Source of the DNA: Flavobacteriales bacterium
GTDB lineage: Bacteria; Bacteroidota; Bacteroidia; Flavobacteriales_D; Crocinitomicaceae
Assembly: GCA_013373595.1 (NCBI GenBank)
Contig: JABXHO010000146.1
Coordinates: 1-33,898 of the forward strand
Length of the DNA stretch: 33,898 nt
Direction of reading: 5' to 3'
Shown here: piece by piece, positions 15,823 to 23,282 of the stretch
Layout of the letters: every line of letters begins with the position of its first letter
Numbering within the stretch: the first letter of the stretch is position 1
Notes under the pieces: model-generated
The model's database searches: none
The model's input: the letters and a program-made list of their open reading frames with translations, nothing else
Told to the model about the DNA's origin: nothing
Translations under genes and position numbers: made by a program

Positions 15823-17136
15823 GTTGAGTACTAAAAGCAAGGTTTCGTTGAGTGCATTTCTGTCTTTTTGAAACTGGATTTTTCCGTCTAAATCGGCTGT
15901 TTTATCTCCGTTCTGCTCAATACTAAATTCCGACGATTCAATTCCTGAAAGAAAATGCTCAGCAGCATTGTATTCGGGGGACATGGATAGGAAACGAGCA
16001 AGCATTCCGCCATTACGAATCTCAAGTAGTTGATTCATGTTGCCTTGAATTTTTAGCAAGGCGTTGTCTTGTTCGTCTGAAAGCACATAGGGCGATTGCC
16101 CCAAATAAATCGTTTTCGAATCAATTTGCTCATAGAAGTAGGTTTTACCCGCAAACTTAAAGGAGTTTAAGTCCAACGAATGAATGTCTCCTGAGGCGGC
16201 TAAGGCGATTAACGGGATACGGATTTGCATGTTCTTCTCGAATCCATAGATACCGTCGAAATGGGGCAGAACCTTCAGCGCTTTAACTGGAGATGGTTCA
16301 ATGTAGTGGTAGTTTCCGCTAACGTACGTGATGCGCGGGAAGTTAATCCCGATTCTTTTCATACTGGTTGTCCAGGTTTCGTTGATGCCGTCTGGAACAA
16401 ATTGCGACTGAATACTGAGATCTTCGTGCTTCAATACTGGATAGGCTTTTGATTTAGCGTAAACGAAGTCTGCGCGGCCCTTAACTGTTAGGTTTTCTTG
16501 CTCTAAAATCAAGGCTAGTTGGATGTCTCGGAAAGATCGCGTTCCATTATTGAGCACGTATTCATCCTTCCAAAATGTGACGTAAGCTTGCTTATGATCA
16601 AGCTTCTTGAGGTCGAAAGATGACGATGACTCTTGTAGGATCTTGTTGGCAATCTTGTTCAAGCTAGTTGCTTTCAGCGGTGAACTATTATTGTCAAAGA
16701 TGAGTAGCCCCGTTCCTTCCTTCGAAGCGTAACCAACTCCTACTTTTGACTCTTTCTTGAGCGTCTTGTCAAACTGTTCTTCATCAGATAGATTCATTAA
16801 AACACCCAACAATTGGCAGTTTTTTTCTTGGAAGGTGAAGACATAAACAGTTGCCAAGACATCAATTCCATACGATGCGTCACTACCATCATCGCCAGTC
16901 AAGTAATCCCGATATTTCGGTTCAAGTTGATCTTTCAAAACAACTTCTTCAAAAAAGGCGCGGATAAGTGCTTCGTTTTCCACCTTCAAAACACTGGTGG
17001 AGTATTCCGGAATATACATTTCATGATGAGAAACCTTTCGAGCGAAAATCCCCTGTACGATGAAAAATACCATCCAAAGCATTGCAATCAAGATGACTGC
17101 ACTCAGGACACGAACGATTTTTTTCTGGAATAACAT
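15805..17136 (-). CDS. Single-pass membrane-anchored protein of unknown function
   Basis: This 443-residue protein has one N-terminal membrane segment at about residues 10-31 (VLSAVILIAMLWMVFFIVQG) after a short basic cytoplasmic tail, so the rest should be periplasmic. The remainder is mixed alpha/beta with no catalytic motif I recognise and no cysteine pair. It ends in GKIQFQKDRNALNETLLLVL, which looks like a final strand and helix. I cannot place it in a named family. It is a stand-alone transcription unit with its own TAnnTTTG element and is convergent with the metal-receptor gene. Confidence 0.8.
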   Translation of the reverse strand: MLFQKKIVRVLSAVILIAMLWMVFFIVQGIFARKVSHHEMYIPEYSTSVLKVENEALIRAFFEEVVLKDQLEPKYRDYLTGDDGSDASYGIDVLATVYVFTFQEKNCQLLGVLMNLSDEEQFDKTLKKESKVGVGYASKEGTGLLIFDNNSSPLKATSLNKIANKILQESSSSFDLKKLDHKQAYVTFWKDEYVLNNGTRSFRDIQLALILEQENLTVKGRADFVYAKSKAYPVLKHEDLSIQSQFVPDGINETWTTSMKRIGINFPRITYVSGNYHYIEPSPVKALKVLPHFDGIYGFEKNMQIRIPLIALAASGDIHSLDLNSFKFAGKTYFYEQIDSKTIYLGQSPYVLSDEQDNALLKIQGNMNQLLEIRNGGMLARFLSMSPEYNAAEHFLSGIESSEFSIEQNGDKTADLDGKIQFQKDRNALNETLLLVLNLGIFN

Positions 17137-17141
17137 CGAAC

Positions 17142-17149
17142 CAAAAGTA
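17142..17149 (-). promoter_or_regulatory. TAnnTTTG promoter of the 443-aa membrane protein gene, leaderless geometry
   Basis: On the minus strand TACTTTTG ends 5 nt before the ATG at 17136. Transcription would begin at or within a base or two of the start codon. No TTG sits at the usual -33 distance. Confidence 0.55.
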
Positions 17150-17168
17150 CACGATATTGTTTAATCAT

Positions 17169-17176
17169 TACCTTTG
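17169..17176 (+). promoter_or_regulatory. TAnnTTTG promoter of the plsC-like gene, leaderless geometry
   Basis: TACCTTTG ends 4 nt before the ATG at 17181. It sits 19 bp from the oppositely oriented element at 17142-17149, so the two promoters share one upstream region. Confidence 0.6.
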
Positions 17177-17180
17177 GTCT

Positions 17181-17723
17181 ATGAGAAAATTCGCACAATT
17201 TCTTTTTAGAACCTTTGGATGGAAGATTGACAAGAACTCACCACAAGGAGTAAAAAAAGCTGTGGTCGTAGTGGCTCCGCATACATCCAATTGGGATTTT
17301 ATTATTGGTCGCTTGGCATTTGCTTCGTACGGAATCAAGGTTCGATTACTGATTAAAAAAGATTTGTTCTTTCCACCATTAGGTTGGATTTTAAAAGGAA
17401 TGGGCGGAATTCCAGTGGATCGCAAAAAGAACAATAACATTACGGAATTTGCGGTGGAACAATTCGAGAAGAACGAAGAAATGTTCATGGTGTTCACGCC
17501 AGAGGGGACGCGTAGCTACAATCCAAAATGGAAAAAAGGATTTTACTATATCGCAAGAGAGGCAAAAGTTCCCATTTACATGGCCTACATTGACTACGAA
17601 AATAAAACTGGTGGATTCCACGGTTTGTTTGAACCTACGGGAGATATTGAGAAGGATATCAACTTTATCAAAAGCGAGCTGAAACAGTATAAAGGAAAGT
17701 TCCCTGAGAATGGAATTCGTTAG
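17181..17723 (+). CDS. PlsC-type lysophosphatidic acid / glycerolipid acyltransferase
   Basis: This 180-residue protein starts at ATG 17181; the frame opens eight codons earlier but that start would lie upstream of the promoter element. The catalytic HX4D motif is HTSNWD (His34, Asp39). The substrate motif FTPEGTR follows, with Glu108 and Arg111, and GMGGIPVDRKK lies between them. There is no strong membrane helix, as in the short soluble-looking PlsC relatives common in Bacteroidota. It should transfer an acyl chain to a lysolipid, probably in membrane lipid synthesis. The exact acceptor is uncertain because short relatives are also annotated as ornithine-lipid or glycolipid enzymes. Confidence 0.88.
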   Translation: MRKFAQFLFRTFGWKIDKNSPQGVKKAVVVVAPHTSNWDFIIGRLAFASYGIKVRLLIKKDLFFPPLGWILKGMGGIPVDRKKNNNITEFAVEQFEKNEEMFMVFTPEGTRSYNPKWKKGFYYIAREAKVPIYMAYIDYENKTGGFHGLFEPTGDIEKDINFIKSELKQYKGKFPENGIR

Positions 17724-17752
17724 TGAATCAACCTAAAATCTAACGGTCGAAG

Positions 17753-17944
17753 CTAGCGTTTCTTTCCTACTTGTCCTGTTCCGCGATTAAATCCGTATGG
17801 ACAATGTCTACATCCGCTTTTACAGCAGTACCCACGTTTCAAGTGATACTTTTCAGTAAACACAATGTAACCATCTGGACTCGTGTAGTAATCCTCTTCG
17901 GCGAGCTTATCGCGCCTCGAAAAACCGGACATATCATCTGACAT
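17753..17944 (-). CDS. DUF5522 Cys-rich small protein
   Basis: This 63-residue protein matches the DUF5522 pattern: EEDYYTSPDGYIVFTEKYHL followed by KRGYCCKSGCRHCPYGF. Cys40, Cys41, Cys45 and Cys48, with His34 and His47, look like a metal-binding cluster (CCx3CxxC), though no ligand is known. A promoter element lies directly before the start. It sits between the acyltransferase gene and the divergent PLP-enzyme gene; DUF5522 beside such PLP enzymes is a context I recall from other Bacteroidota. It is a genuine gene despite its size. Confidence 0.85.
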   Translation of the reverse strand: MSDDMSGFSRRDKLAEEDYYTSPDGYIVFTEKYHLKRGYCCKSGCRHCPYGFNRGTGQVGKKR

Positions 17945-17948
17945 ACTG

Positions 17949-17956
17949 CAAATTTA
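17949..17956 (-). promoter_or_regulatory. TAnnTTTG promoter of the DUF5522 gene, leaderless geometry
   Basis: On the minus strand TAAATTTG ends exactly 4 nt before the ATG at 17944, the same spacing as at uvrB, the comB-like gene and the plsC-like gene. Confidence 0.55.
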
Positions 17957-17985
17957 ATGGATATTTGTGGGGAAATTGGTGTAAC

Positions 17986-18915
17986 ATGGATGTAAAACGA
18001 TCGATACTTCAGGAAATAGAAATTCAAGAATTCAAGAAACGGGGGATTTCGCTCTTCGTGAAACGAGATGATTTGATTGATCCCGATATTTCTGGGAATA
18101 AATGGAGAAAGTTGAAGTACAACATCGCCTTGTGCGAATCCAAAAAGAAAACTGGAATTTTGACATTTGGTGGCGCCTATTCGAATCATTTGGTGGCAAC
18201 TGCGGCAGCTTGTCAGCAAGCTGGATTGAAAGCAATAGGGTTGGTTCGAGGAGAAGAATTGAATGTGGAAAGTAACTCGACGTTGAAGCGCTGTGCTGAA
18301 CTTGGGATGGAGCTGGTGTTTATCTCTCGGGAAGAATATGCGATTCGAAATGATAAAGCGTATCATGAAACACTCGGAGCGGATTATCCAGAATATCAAT
18401 TGGTGCCTGAAGGAGGGGCAAATTACTACGGAATGGTGGGGTGTCAGGAAATCCTGTCTGAAATTGATGTTCCTTTTGATCATGTTTTTGTCGCGCAGGG
18501 TACCACGACCACGAGCTGCGGCATTTCTTTCGGATTGAAAGAACATCAAAAAGTACATGTTGTTCCTGTTCTCAAAGGATTTGATTCGCTGGGGGAAATG
18601 AACTCAATTCTATCCAAAACGGGAATCGATAAGGAAACAATTGAAGAGTTGATGAGCCGCGTGGAAGTGCACGACGAATTTCATTTTGGTGGTTACGCAA
18701 AGCATACACCAGAATTGATTGCTTTTATTCGAAAATTCTATGATCAACACGGACTAAAACTCGATCCAATTTACACAGGAAAAGCAATGTTTGCCTTGCT
18801 GAAAGCGTTGGAGTTACCCAAGTACGATAATACAACAGTTCTGTTTATTCACACAGGTGGATTGCAAGGAATTGAAGGTGTCGAAAAGCAATTAGGAGAG
18901 AAGTTGTTCGAATAA
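17986..18915 (+). CDS. ACC deaminase / D-cysteine desulfhydrase-family PLP enzyme
   Basis: This 309-residue enzyme starts at ATG 17986, preferred over an in-frame ATG seven codons earlier because the family begins near here. The motif SGNKWRKLKYN holds the PLP Lys39, FGGAYSNHLVATAAA follows with the substrate-binding Ser and Asn, and PEGGANYYGMVGC and HTGGLQG (phosphate and ring contacts) are seen later. Members degrade 1-aminocyclopropane-1-carboxylate or D-cysteine. The two activities differ at a few residues, so I leave the substrate open. It is divergent from DUF5522 with 41 nt between the starts, and a strong terminator follows its stop. Confidence 0.9.
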   Translation: MDVKRSILQEIEIQEFKKRGISLFVKRDDLIDPDISGNKWRKLKYNIALCESKKKTGILTFGGAYSNHLVATAAACQQAGLKAIGLVRGEELNVESNSTLKRCAELGMELVFISREEYAIRNDKAYHETLGADYPEYQLVPEGGANYYGMVGCQEILSEIDVPFDHVFVAQGTTTTSCGISFGLKEHQKVHVVPVLKGFDSLGEMNSILSKTGIDKETIEELMSRVEVHDEFHFGGYAKHTPELIAFIRKFYDQHGLKLDPIYTGKAMFALLKALELPKYDNTTVLFIHTGGLQGIEGVEKQLGEKLFE

Positions 18916-18946
18916 AAAAAGCGCACTCCGAAGAATGCGCTTTTTT
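18915..18946. terminator. Bidirectional rho-independent terminator
   Basis: A six-A run and GCGCA (18915-18925) pair with TGCGC and a six-T run (18936-18946), a stem of 11 bp around a 10-nt loop. It lies between convergent genes, immediately after the PLP-enzyme stop and 22 nt from the T9SS protein stop, so it can serve both. Confidence 0.92.
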
Positions 18947-18967
18947 GCTAAATTTTAAATGAAATCC

Positions 18968-21733
18968 TTATTGTTTCACCATTCGAATTGTTTGTGTTCC
19001 AAGTTCGTCGGTAATTGAAATCAAATAGATTGCATTATCCAACGAGGAAACATCAATAGAGGAGTTGTTGTTCACATCAAACTGACTGATAACAGCTCTT
19101 CCGTTCAAATCGAATATTTTCAAACTTGCATTGCCTTGAATTCCTAGGAATTGAACATGATGATTCGAAGGATTCGGGTAGGCGGTAATGCTACGAAGTT
19201 CATTCTCTTTCGTTGACAATTGGTTGTCCGCCATGTAAACGTCGAATGTGTTTCCACAAGCATCTGCGTTTTGAGCGAAGAATGTGCGCAACGTTTGTCC
19301 GTGCTCGAACAAGCGATTAACACTGTTCTCCGGTGATAAGTTCTGTGTGTCAACACCCACAACAAAGGCTTTTATTTGAACGATTGTATCGCTTGTTGTA
19401 AAGTCTCTTGGACCAGATGCGCTTGACATTCTGCGGTCGCCAGGAGGATTCATAACAGTCGCTTCCGAGTAATTGTTTCCGTGATCAATACCTCCTGAAG
19501 TATAGAAAATGGGATCTGACGTTCCAAAATAATCATGTCGAACATCTACACCGTTTATCGTTTTTGGAAGCCCGTTGAGATCCAGTCCTGACATCAAAAA
19601 ATGCCATTGAGCCAAACTATTTGGGCCGATTGCTGTGTTTGTATGCATGTAGGATGATTCCATCGTGAAAAATTCATTGTCAGCAATAGCATCACCGAAG
19701 CCAATTCCATTTGACGTTGGATAACCAGGCACCGTAGTTGCATTGTCGATCCCGTCTTCTTCCAATTTTACACCTTGTAAACTGATCAATCCTACGGCTG
19801 GAATCGTGTCTTGGAATCCGATGACCCCTGCGTTGGTTTCATCTAGTTGATCTCCGTTGTATGCATACGTCATCCCGAGTTCTACATTTGTTCCTACGTA
19901 ATCGTCACCGTAGAAGCCAATATCGAAATCCACGTAGTTACCGGAGTAAGTGTTTTGCAAAGGGAAGTCACGAGCGAATTCATGGGTGCGAATAAATACA
20001 GTGTTTTCAATCGCTTCTTCCGAATCACAATCGAACGTGAAGTAGTACTGGTGTGTCTCAATGGATGAGCTGTTCACAGCATTCGCATGATGGTGATAGA
20101 TATTCAAAAGGCATTGCTCTCCGTAAATAGCAGGATAATCACCAAGCTCTGGTTCGTAGGTTCCGTTTCCATTTTGATCAATGAACTTAGCAAGATTCGC
20201 GGCTTGACCTTTTGAAACATCACCATGAGCAGGCCATTCACGAATTCCGAAAGGAATTTTATACGCTGGATTGGCAGCAGTGATTTCAAAAATGTGTGTC
20301 TCAATCATTTCTTGTGTTACGTAATATCCACGATTGTACTTGTCCATTACTTCCGATGTATAATCTCCAGCATTTGTATACGGACCAGGCACCATTTCTG
20401 AATTGTACAAGGTAGTTGTTCCTTTTAAGTCTCCGCCTGCTGTTTCTCCAATTGTGTTGGTTCCAGCCGCGAAAATAAGTGATCGGAAGATGTTGTTTTG
20501 GTGGAATAGAAAACCAGCAGTAACATTTGACAATTTCGTGAAGCTTTTTCCAAGGTGATTCACATTAAATTGGATTTTATCCGATGATAAAAGCTGATCG
20601 TATTCGATGAAATCAGCAATGTCGCTGGTTAGGTCATCGTAAACGATCGCTATGGAGCTACCATTTGAATTTAAAGCGACTCCGTTTGTATTTACATCTG
20701 GGCTGTATGATGACTCAAAACCGATCGTATATTGCTTTCCATTCACATTGATTTTACTCGTAGGGAAACACCGCGTTTCTTTTTGACTGATGATCGAGTT
20801 ACTGGCATCAATATCGAAAATCATTGGGCGTGGTGTTCTGCTCGTCCATACTCTAATCGCATTATTGGGAAGAGCGTAGATTTCTGATAAACCAGCTGAG
20901 ATTCCTGTAATTTCACTAAGTGTTCCAGAGGTTAACGTAGTTAAGTTACCATCTAATCGTTTGTATTCTCCATTATTTCGATTCAGAACAAAGAGTTCTC
21001 CCGATGATGTTACTGTTATTGATGGGGCATTAAGGAGTGCACCGCTATGACTTGTTGAAATGTAGCTGTTAACACCTGTTCGCTTAATGATTGTTCCTTC
21101 AAGGGCAAGGTATTCTTCGTTTCCGTCGATGATCAATTCTGCTTTTATACCATTTTGACTGAGACTTCCTACGTAGGTTGCACTTGCATCTGCTTCTTCA
21201 GAGGATAGCGCAGTACTGGACATTGAGCGAGAAACGCGGTGAATTCCAGATCCGCTCACGTCTGCTAAGTAAGTGATCAGGCTGTCTCCCTTGGCTACAG
21301 TTCGAGTTCCTCCCTGTCTGTAGAGACCACTTTCCATAGAATAATTGCTAAACGTTCCCGTTGTAGGATTAACGGAGATATAGCTGATATTCATCGTACT
21401 TGATCCTCCAGGGCTTAATACGCAAAGCGTGACATCTCCAGCGGCGTTTAAACCAACTCCACTTAGATTGTAGAAATTTGAAATATCAAAAGGGCTGTAT
21501 TCGAATTTTCGATAATTACTCGTTTCTCCGCTCTCATCGATGTCAATGAACGTAACGCGCAGAGTGTCGCCAGAGCTTTCTCGAACACTAATTATTGAGG
21601 TTTGAGTTCCGTCGTCGATGATTGAACTGTTACGCAGGTTATTCGTTTCGCCTGCATAAATAGAGCGAGAATATTGACCGAAAGATTGAAAAATGGTGAA
21701 GGTCAATACGAATAGTAGTAAAGTTATTTTCAT
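18968..21733 (-). CDS. Large T9SS type A sorting-domain secreted protein
   Basis: This 921-residue protein starts at ATG 21733 with a signal peptide (MKITLLLFVLTFTIFQSFGQ). Residues to about 320 are beta-strand rich and propeller-like. The central part has the region I associate with large Bacteroidota secreted proteins: FGIREWPAHGDVSKG, FIDQNGNGTYEPELGDYPAIYGEQ, then HHHANAVNSSSIETHQYYF. The last 80 residues are a T9SS sorting domain: YPNPSNHHVQFLG, LKIFDLNGRAVIS, LDNAIYLISITD and terminal TIRMVKQ. Asp/Asn-rich turns such as DQNGNG suggest Ca2+ binding. The function is unknown; cell-surface or secreted location is the firm part. Confidence 0.9.
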   Translation of the reverse strand: MKITLLLFVLTFTIFQSFGQYSRSIYAGETNNLRNSSIIDDGTQTSIISVRESSGDTLRVTFIDIDESGETSNYRKFEYSPFDISNFYNLSGVGLNAAGDVTLCVLSPGGSSTMNISYISVNPTTGTFSNYSMESGLYRQGGTRTVAKGDSLITYLADVSGSGIHRVSRSMSSTALSSEEADASATYVGSLSQNGIKAELIIDGNEEYLALEGTIIKRTGVNSYISTSHSGALLNAPSITVTSSGELFVLNRNNGEYKRLDGNLTTLTSGTLSEITGISAGLSEIYALPNNAIRVWTSRTPRPMIFDIDASNSIISQKETRCFPTSKINVNGKQYTIGFESSYSPDVNTNGVALNSNGSSIAIVYDDLTSDIADFIEYDQLLSSDKIQFNVNHLGKSFTKLSNVTAGFLFHQNNIFRSLIFAAGTNTIGETAGGDLKGTTTLYNSEMVPGPYTNAGDYTSEVMDKYNRGYYVTQEMIETHIFEITAANPAYKIPFGIREWPAHGDVSKGQAANLAKFIDQNGNGTYEPELGDYPAIYGEQCLLNIYHHHANAVNSSSIETHQYYFTFDCDSEEAIENTVFIRTHEFARDFPLQNTYSGNYVDFDIGFYGDDYVGTNVELGMTYAYNGDQLDETNAGVIGFQDTIPAVGLISLQGVKLEEDGIDNATTVPGYPTSNGIGFGDAIADNEFFTMESSYMHTNTAIGPNSLAQWHFLMSGLDLNGLPKTINGVDVRHDYFGTSDPIFYTSGGIDHGNNYSEATVMNPPGDRRMSSASGPRDFTTSDTIVQIKAFVVGVDTQNLSPENSVNRLFEHGQTLRTFFAQNADACGNTFDVYMADNQLSTKENELRSITAYPNPSNHHVQFLGIQGNASLKIFDLNGRAVISQFDVNNNSSIDVSSLDNAIYLISITDELGTQTIRMVKQ

Positions 21734-21759
21734 ATGTAAATATAGATTGAGTTCTCTCT

Positions 21760-21767
21760 CAAAATTA
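21760..21767 (-). promoter_or_regulatory. TAnnTTTG promoter of the large T9SS protein gene
   Basis: On the minus strand TAATTTTG ends 26 nt before the ATG at 21733, giving a leader of about 21 nt. No -33 TTG is obvious. Confidence 0.45.
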
Positions 21768-21862
21768 GAAGAATTATGAACTTGAGTGAGCACAGATTTT
21801 AGAACGGCACGAAGTATTGCGTGTTCAGTTGCAATTATTAGGTGAACTGTAAAAAAAGGAAC

Positions 21863-22720
21863 CTATTTGAGTAAATTAACGAGTTCTACAGCCTCTTTCA
21901 CGTCATGAACTCTCAATATCGATGCGCCTTTACTTAAAGCAATTGCGTTCAAAGCGATTGTTCCATTTAGGGCTTCTTCTGGTTTGATTCCGAGCTTTTT
22001 GTAAATCATCGATTTTCGCGAAAGTCCAGCAAGAATAGGTAGGTCGAATAGGTGAAATCCTTCCATTTTACGCAGTAGTTCATGATTTTGCTCAATTGTC
22101 TTGGCAAAACCAAAGCCTGGATCGAGAATGATATCCTTTACCCCCGCACGTTTCAAATGATCAATTTTCTTCGAAAAATAGAGTGAGATGTCTTTGAATA
22201 AATGGTCGTATTCGGTGAGTGATTGCATGGTGGCTGGAGTTCCGCGCATGTGCATGAGAATATAGGGAACCTGATAGCGTGCGGCAACAGACACAATCGA
22301 AGGATCAATCTCAAATCCACTTACGTCATTAATGATCTGTGCACCCGCTAGAATTGCTTTTTCCGCAACTTCACCTCGAAAGGTGTCAATGGAAATGAGG
22401 ATGTCCGGAAATGATGACCTAAGCGCTGTAATCACAGGAACTACGCGATTGATTTCTTCCTCAATAGAAATATCATCCGCGCCAGGTCGAGTCGAGTAGC
22501 CGCCAATATCAAGAATGGCTGCTCCCTCAGAAATCATCTTCTTCGCTTTCTCAATGGATCCTGAAATCGAAATTTCCCGACTTCCTTCATAAAAAGAATC
22601 AGGCGTTACATTGAGTATTCCCATCACCAAAGGGACGGAAAAATCTACCAATTTATCACCGATTCGAATGCTGCTAATCGAACCAAAATTTGTATCTTCC
22701 ACGCTTGAATTTTGCATCAT
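21863..22720 (-). CDS. folP: Dihydropteroate synthase
   Basis: This 285-residue TIM-barrel enzyme joins 6-hydroxymethyl-dihydropterin diphosphate with p-aminobenzoate in folate synthesis. Visible motifs are MGILNVTPDSFYEG, LDIGGYSTRPGAD, ISIDTFR, INDVSGF, HMRGTP, LDPGFGFAKT, GLSRKSMI and the C-terminal LRVHDVKE, all in the expected order. The start may be either of two adjacent ATGs at 22720 or 22717. It is divergent from the DUF1599 gene with only 7 nt between starts, so its likely promoter lies inside that neighbour's coding region. Confidence 0.97.
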   Translation of the reverse strand: MMQNSSVEDTNFGSISSIRIGDKLVDFSVPLVMGILNVTPDSFYEGSREISISGSIEKAKKMISEGAAILDIGGYSTRPGADDISIEEEINRVVPVITALRSSFPDILISIDTFRGEVAEKAILAGAQIINDVSGFEIDPSIVSVAARYQVPYILMHMRGTPATMQSLTEYDHLFKDISLYFSKKIDHLKRAGVKDIILDPGFGFAKTIEQNHELLRKMEGFHLFDLPILAGLSRKSMIYKKLGIKPEEALNGTIALNAIALSKGASILRVHDVKEAVELVNLLK

Positions 22721-22727
22721 AAATCAG

Positions 22728-23282
22728 ATGAATAAAACCAATACTGAATACACAAATGTAATCAATGTTTGTCGAGATCTTTTCTCAAAGAAAACAAGCG
22801 ATTACGGAACGGCTTGGCGCATTTTGAGACCGAGCTCATTAACCGATCAATTGTTTATCAAAGCACAACGAATTCGAACGGTCCAAGAGACTGGCGAAAA
22901 TAGAGTCGGAGAAAAGATTGAGGATGAGTTTGTTGCGATTGTTAATTATTGCATCATGGCGATTATTCAGCTGTGCGAAAAAGATTTGAAAGAACTAGAG
23001 CTGCCCGCAAATCAAGCCGTGGACTTGTATGAGAAATATGCTCAAACGGCCTTTGAATTGATGGAAAAAAAGAACCACGATTATGGCGAAGCTTGGCGCG
23101 ATATGCGCGTGAGTTCACTCACGGATTTGATCTTACAGAAAATCTTGCGGGTGAAACAAATTGAAGACAATAACGGGGCAACTTTGGTAAGTGAAGGTAT
23201 TGATGCAAACTATTACGACATGATGAACTATGCGGTGTTTGCACTCATTCATATGGGAGTAGGGCAAACGAAAACTGCATGA
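22728..23282 (+). CDS. DUF1599 (nucleotide-modification-associated domain 1) protein with two domain copies
   Basis: This 184-residue protein starts at ATG 22728; the longer open frame upstream is antisense to folP and is rejected. Two copies of the domain are visible: KKTSDYGTAWRILRPSSLTD at residues 21-40 and KKNHDYGEAWRDMRVSSLTD at 114-133. Each is followed by an Ile/Arg-rich helix and a conserved acidic/Asn segment (VNYC at 72-75, MMNYAV at 165-170). The domain was named from comparative genomics of modified-base phages; the role in cellular Bacteroidota is unknown. Its 3' end overlaps the DoxX-family start by 4 nt, the first link in a four-gene operon. Confidence 0.88.
   Translation: MNKTNTEYTNVINVCRDLFSKKTSDYGTAWRILRPSSLTDQLFIKAQRIRTVQETGENRVGEKIEDEFVAIVNYCIMAIIQLCEKDLKELELPANQAVDLYEKYAQTAFELMEKKNHDYGEAWRDMRVSSLTDLILQKILRVKQIEDNNGATLVSEGIDANYYDMMNYAVFALIHMGVGQTKTA
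22753..22760 (-). promoter_or_regulatory. TAnnTTTG promoter candidate for folP inside the DUF1599 coding region
   Basis: On the minus strand TACATTTG ends 32 nt before the folP ATG at 22720, within the 5' end of the divergent gene. Transcripts from the two genes would overlap at their 5' ends. Confidence 0.4.

Noticed and set aside
17724-17752. Possible terminator between the plsC-like and DUF5522 genes
   Set aside because: Only a 4-bp complementary pair is visible and no T-run; not enough to call.
17839-18558. A 239-residue minus-strand open frame opposite the ACC deaminase-like gene
   Set aside because: The plus-strand PLP enzyme has clear catalytic motifs; this frame is its mirror and also overlaps the DUF5522 gene.
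21784-21862. Short complementary words with an A-run between the large T9SS gene and folP
   Set aside because: The order of hairpin and A/T-run is wrong for termination of folP on the minus strand, and the stem is only about 5 bp.
22611-22727. Upstream extension of the DUF1599 frame
   Set aside because: It would be antisense to the start of folP and lacks family similarity; the domain begins right after ATG 22728.
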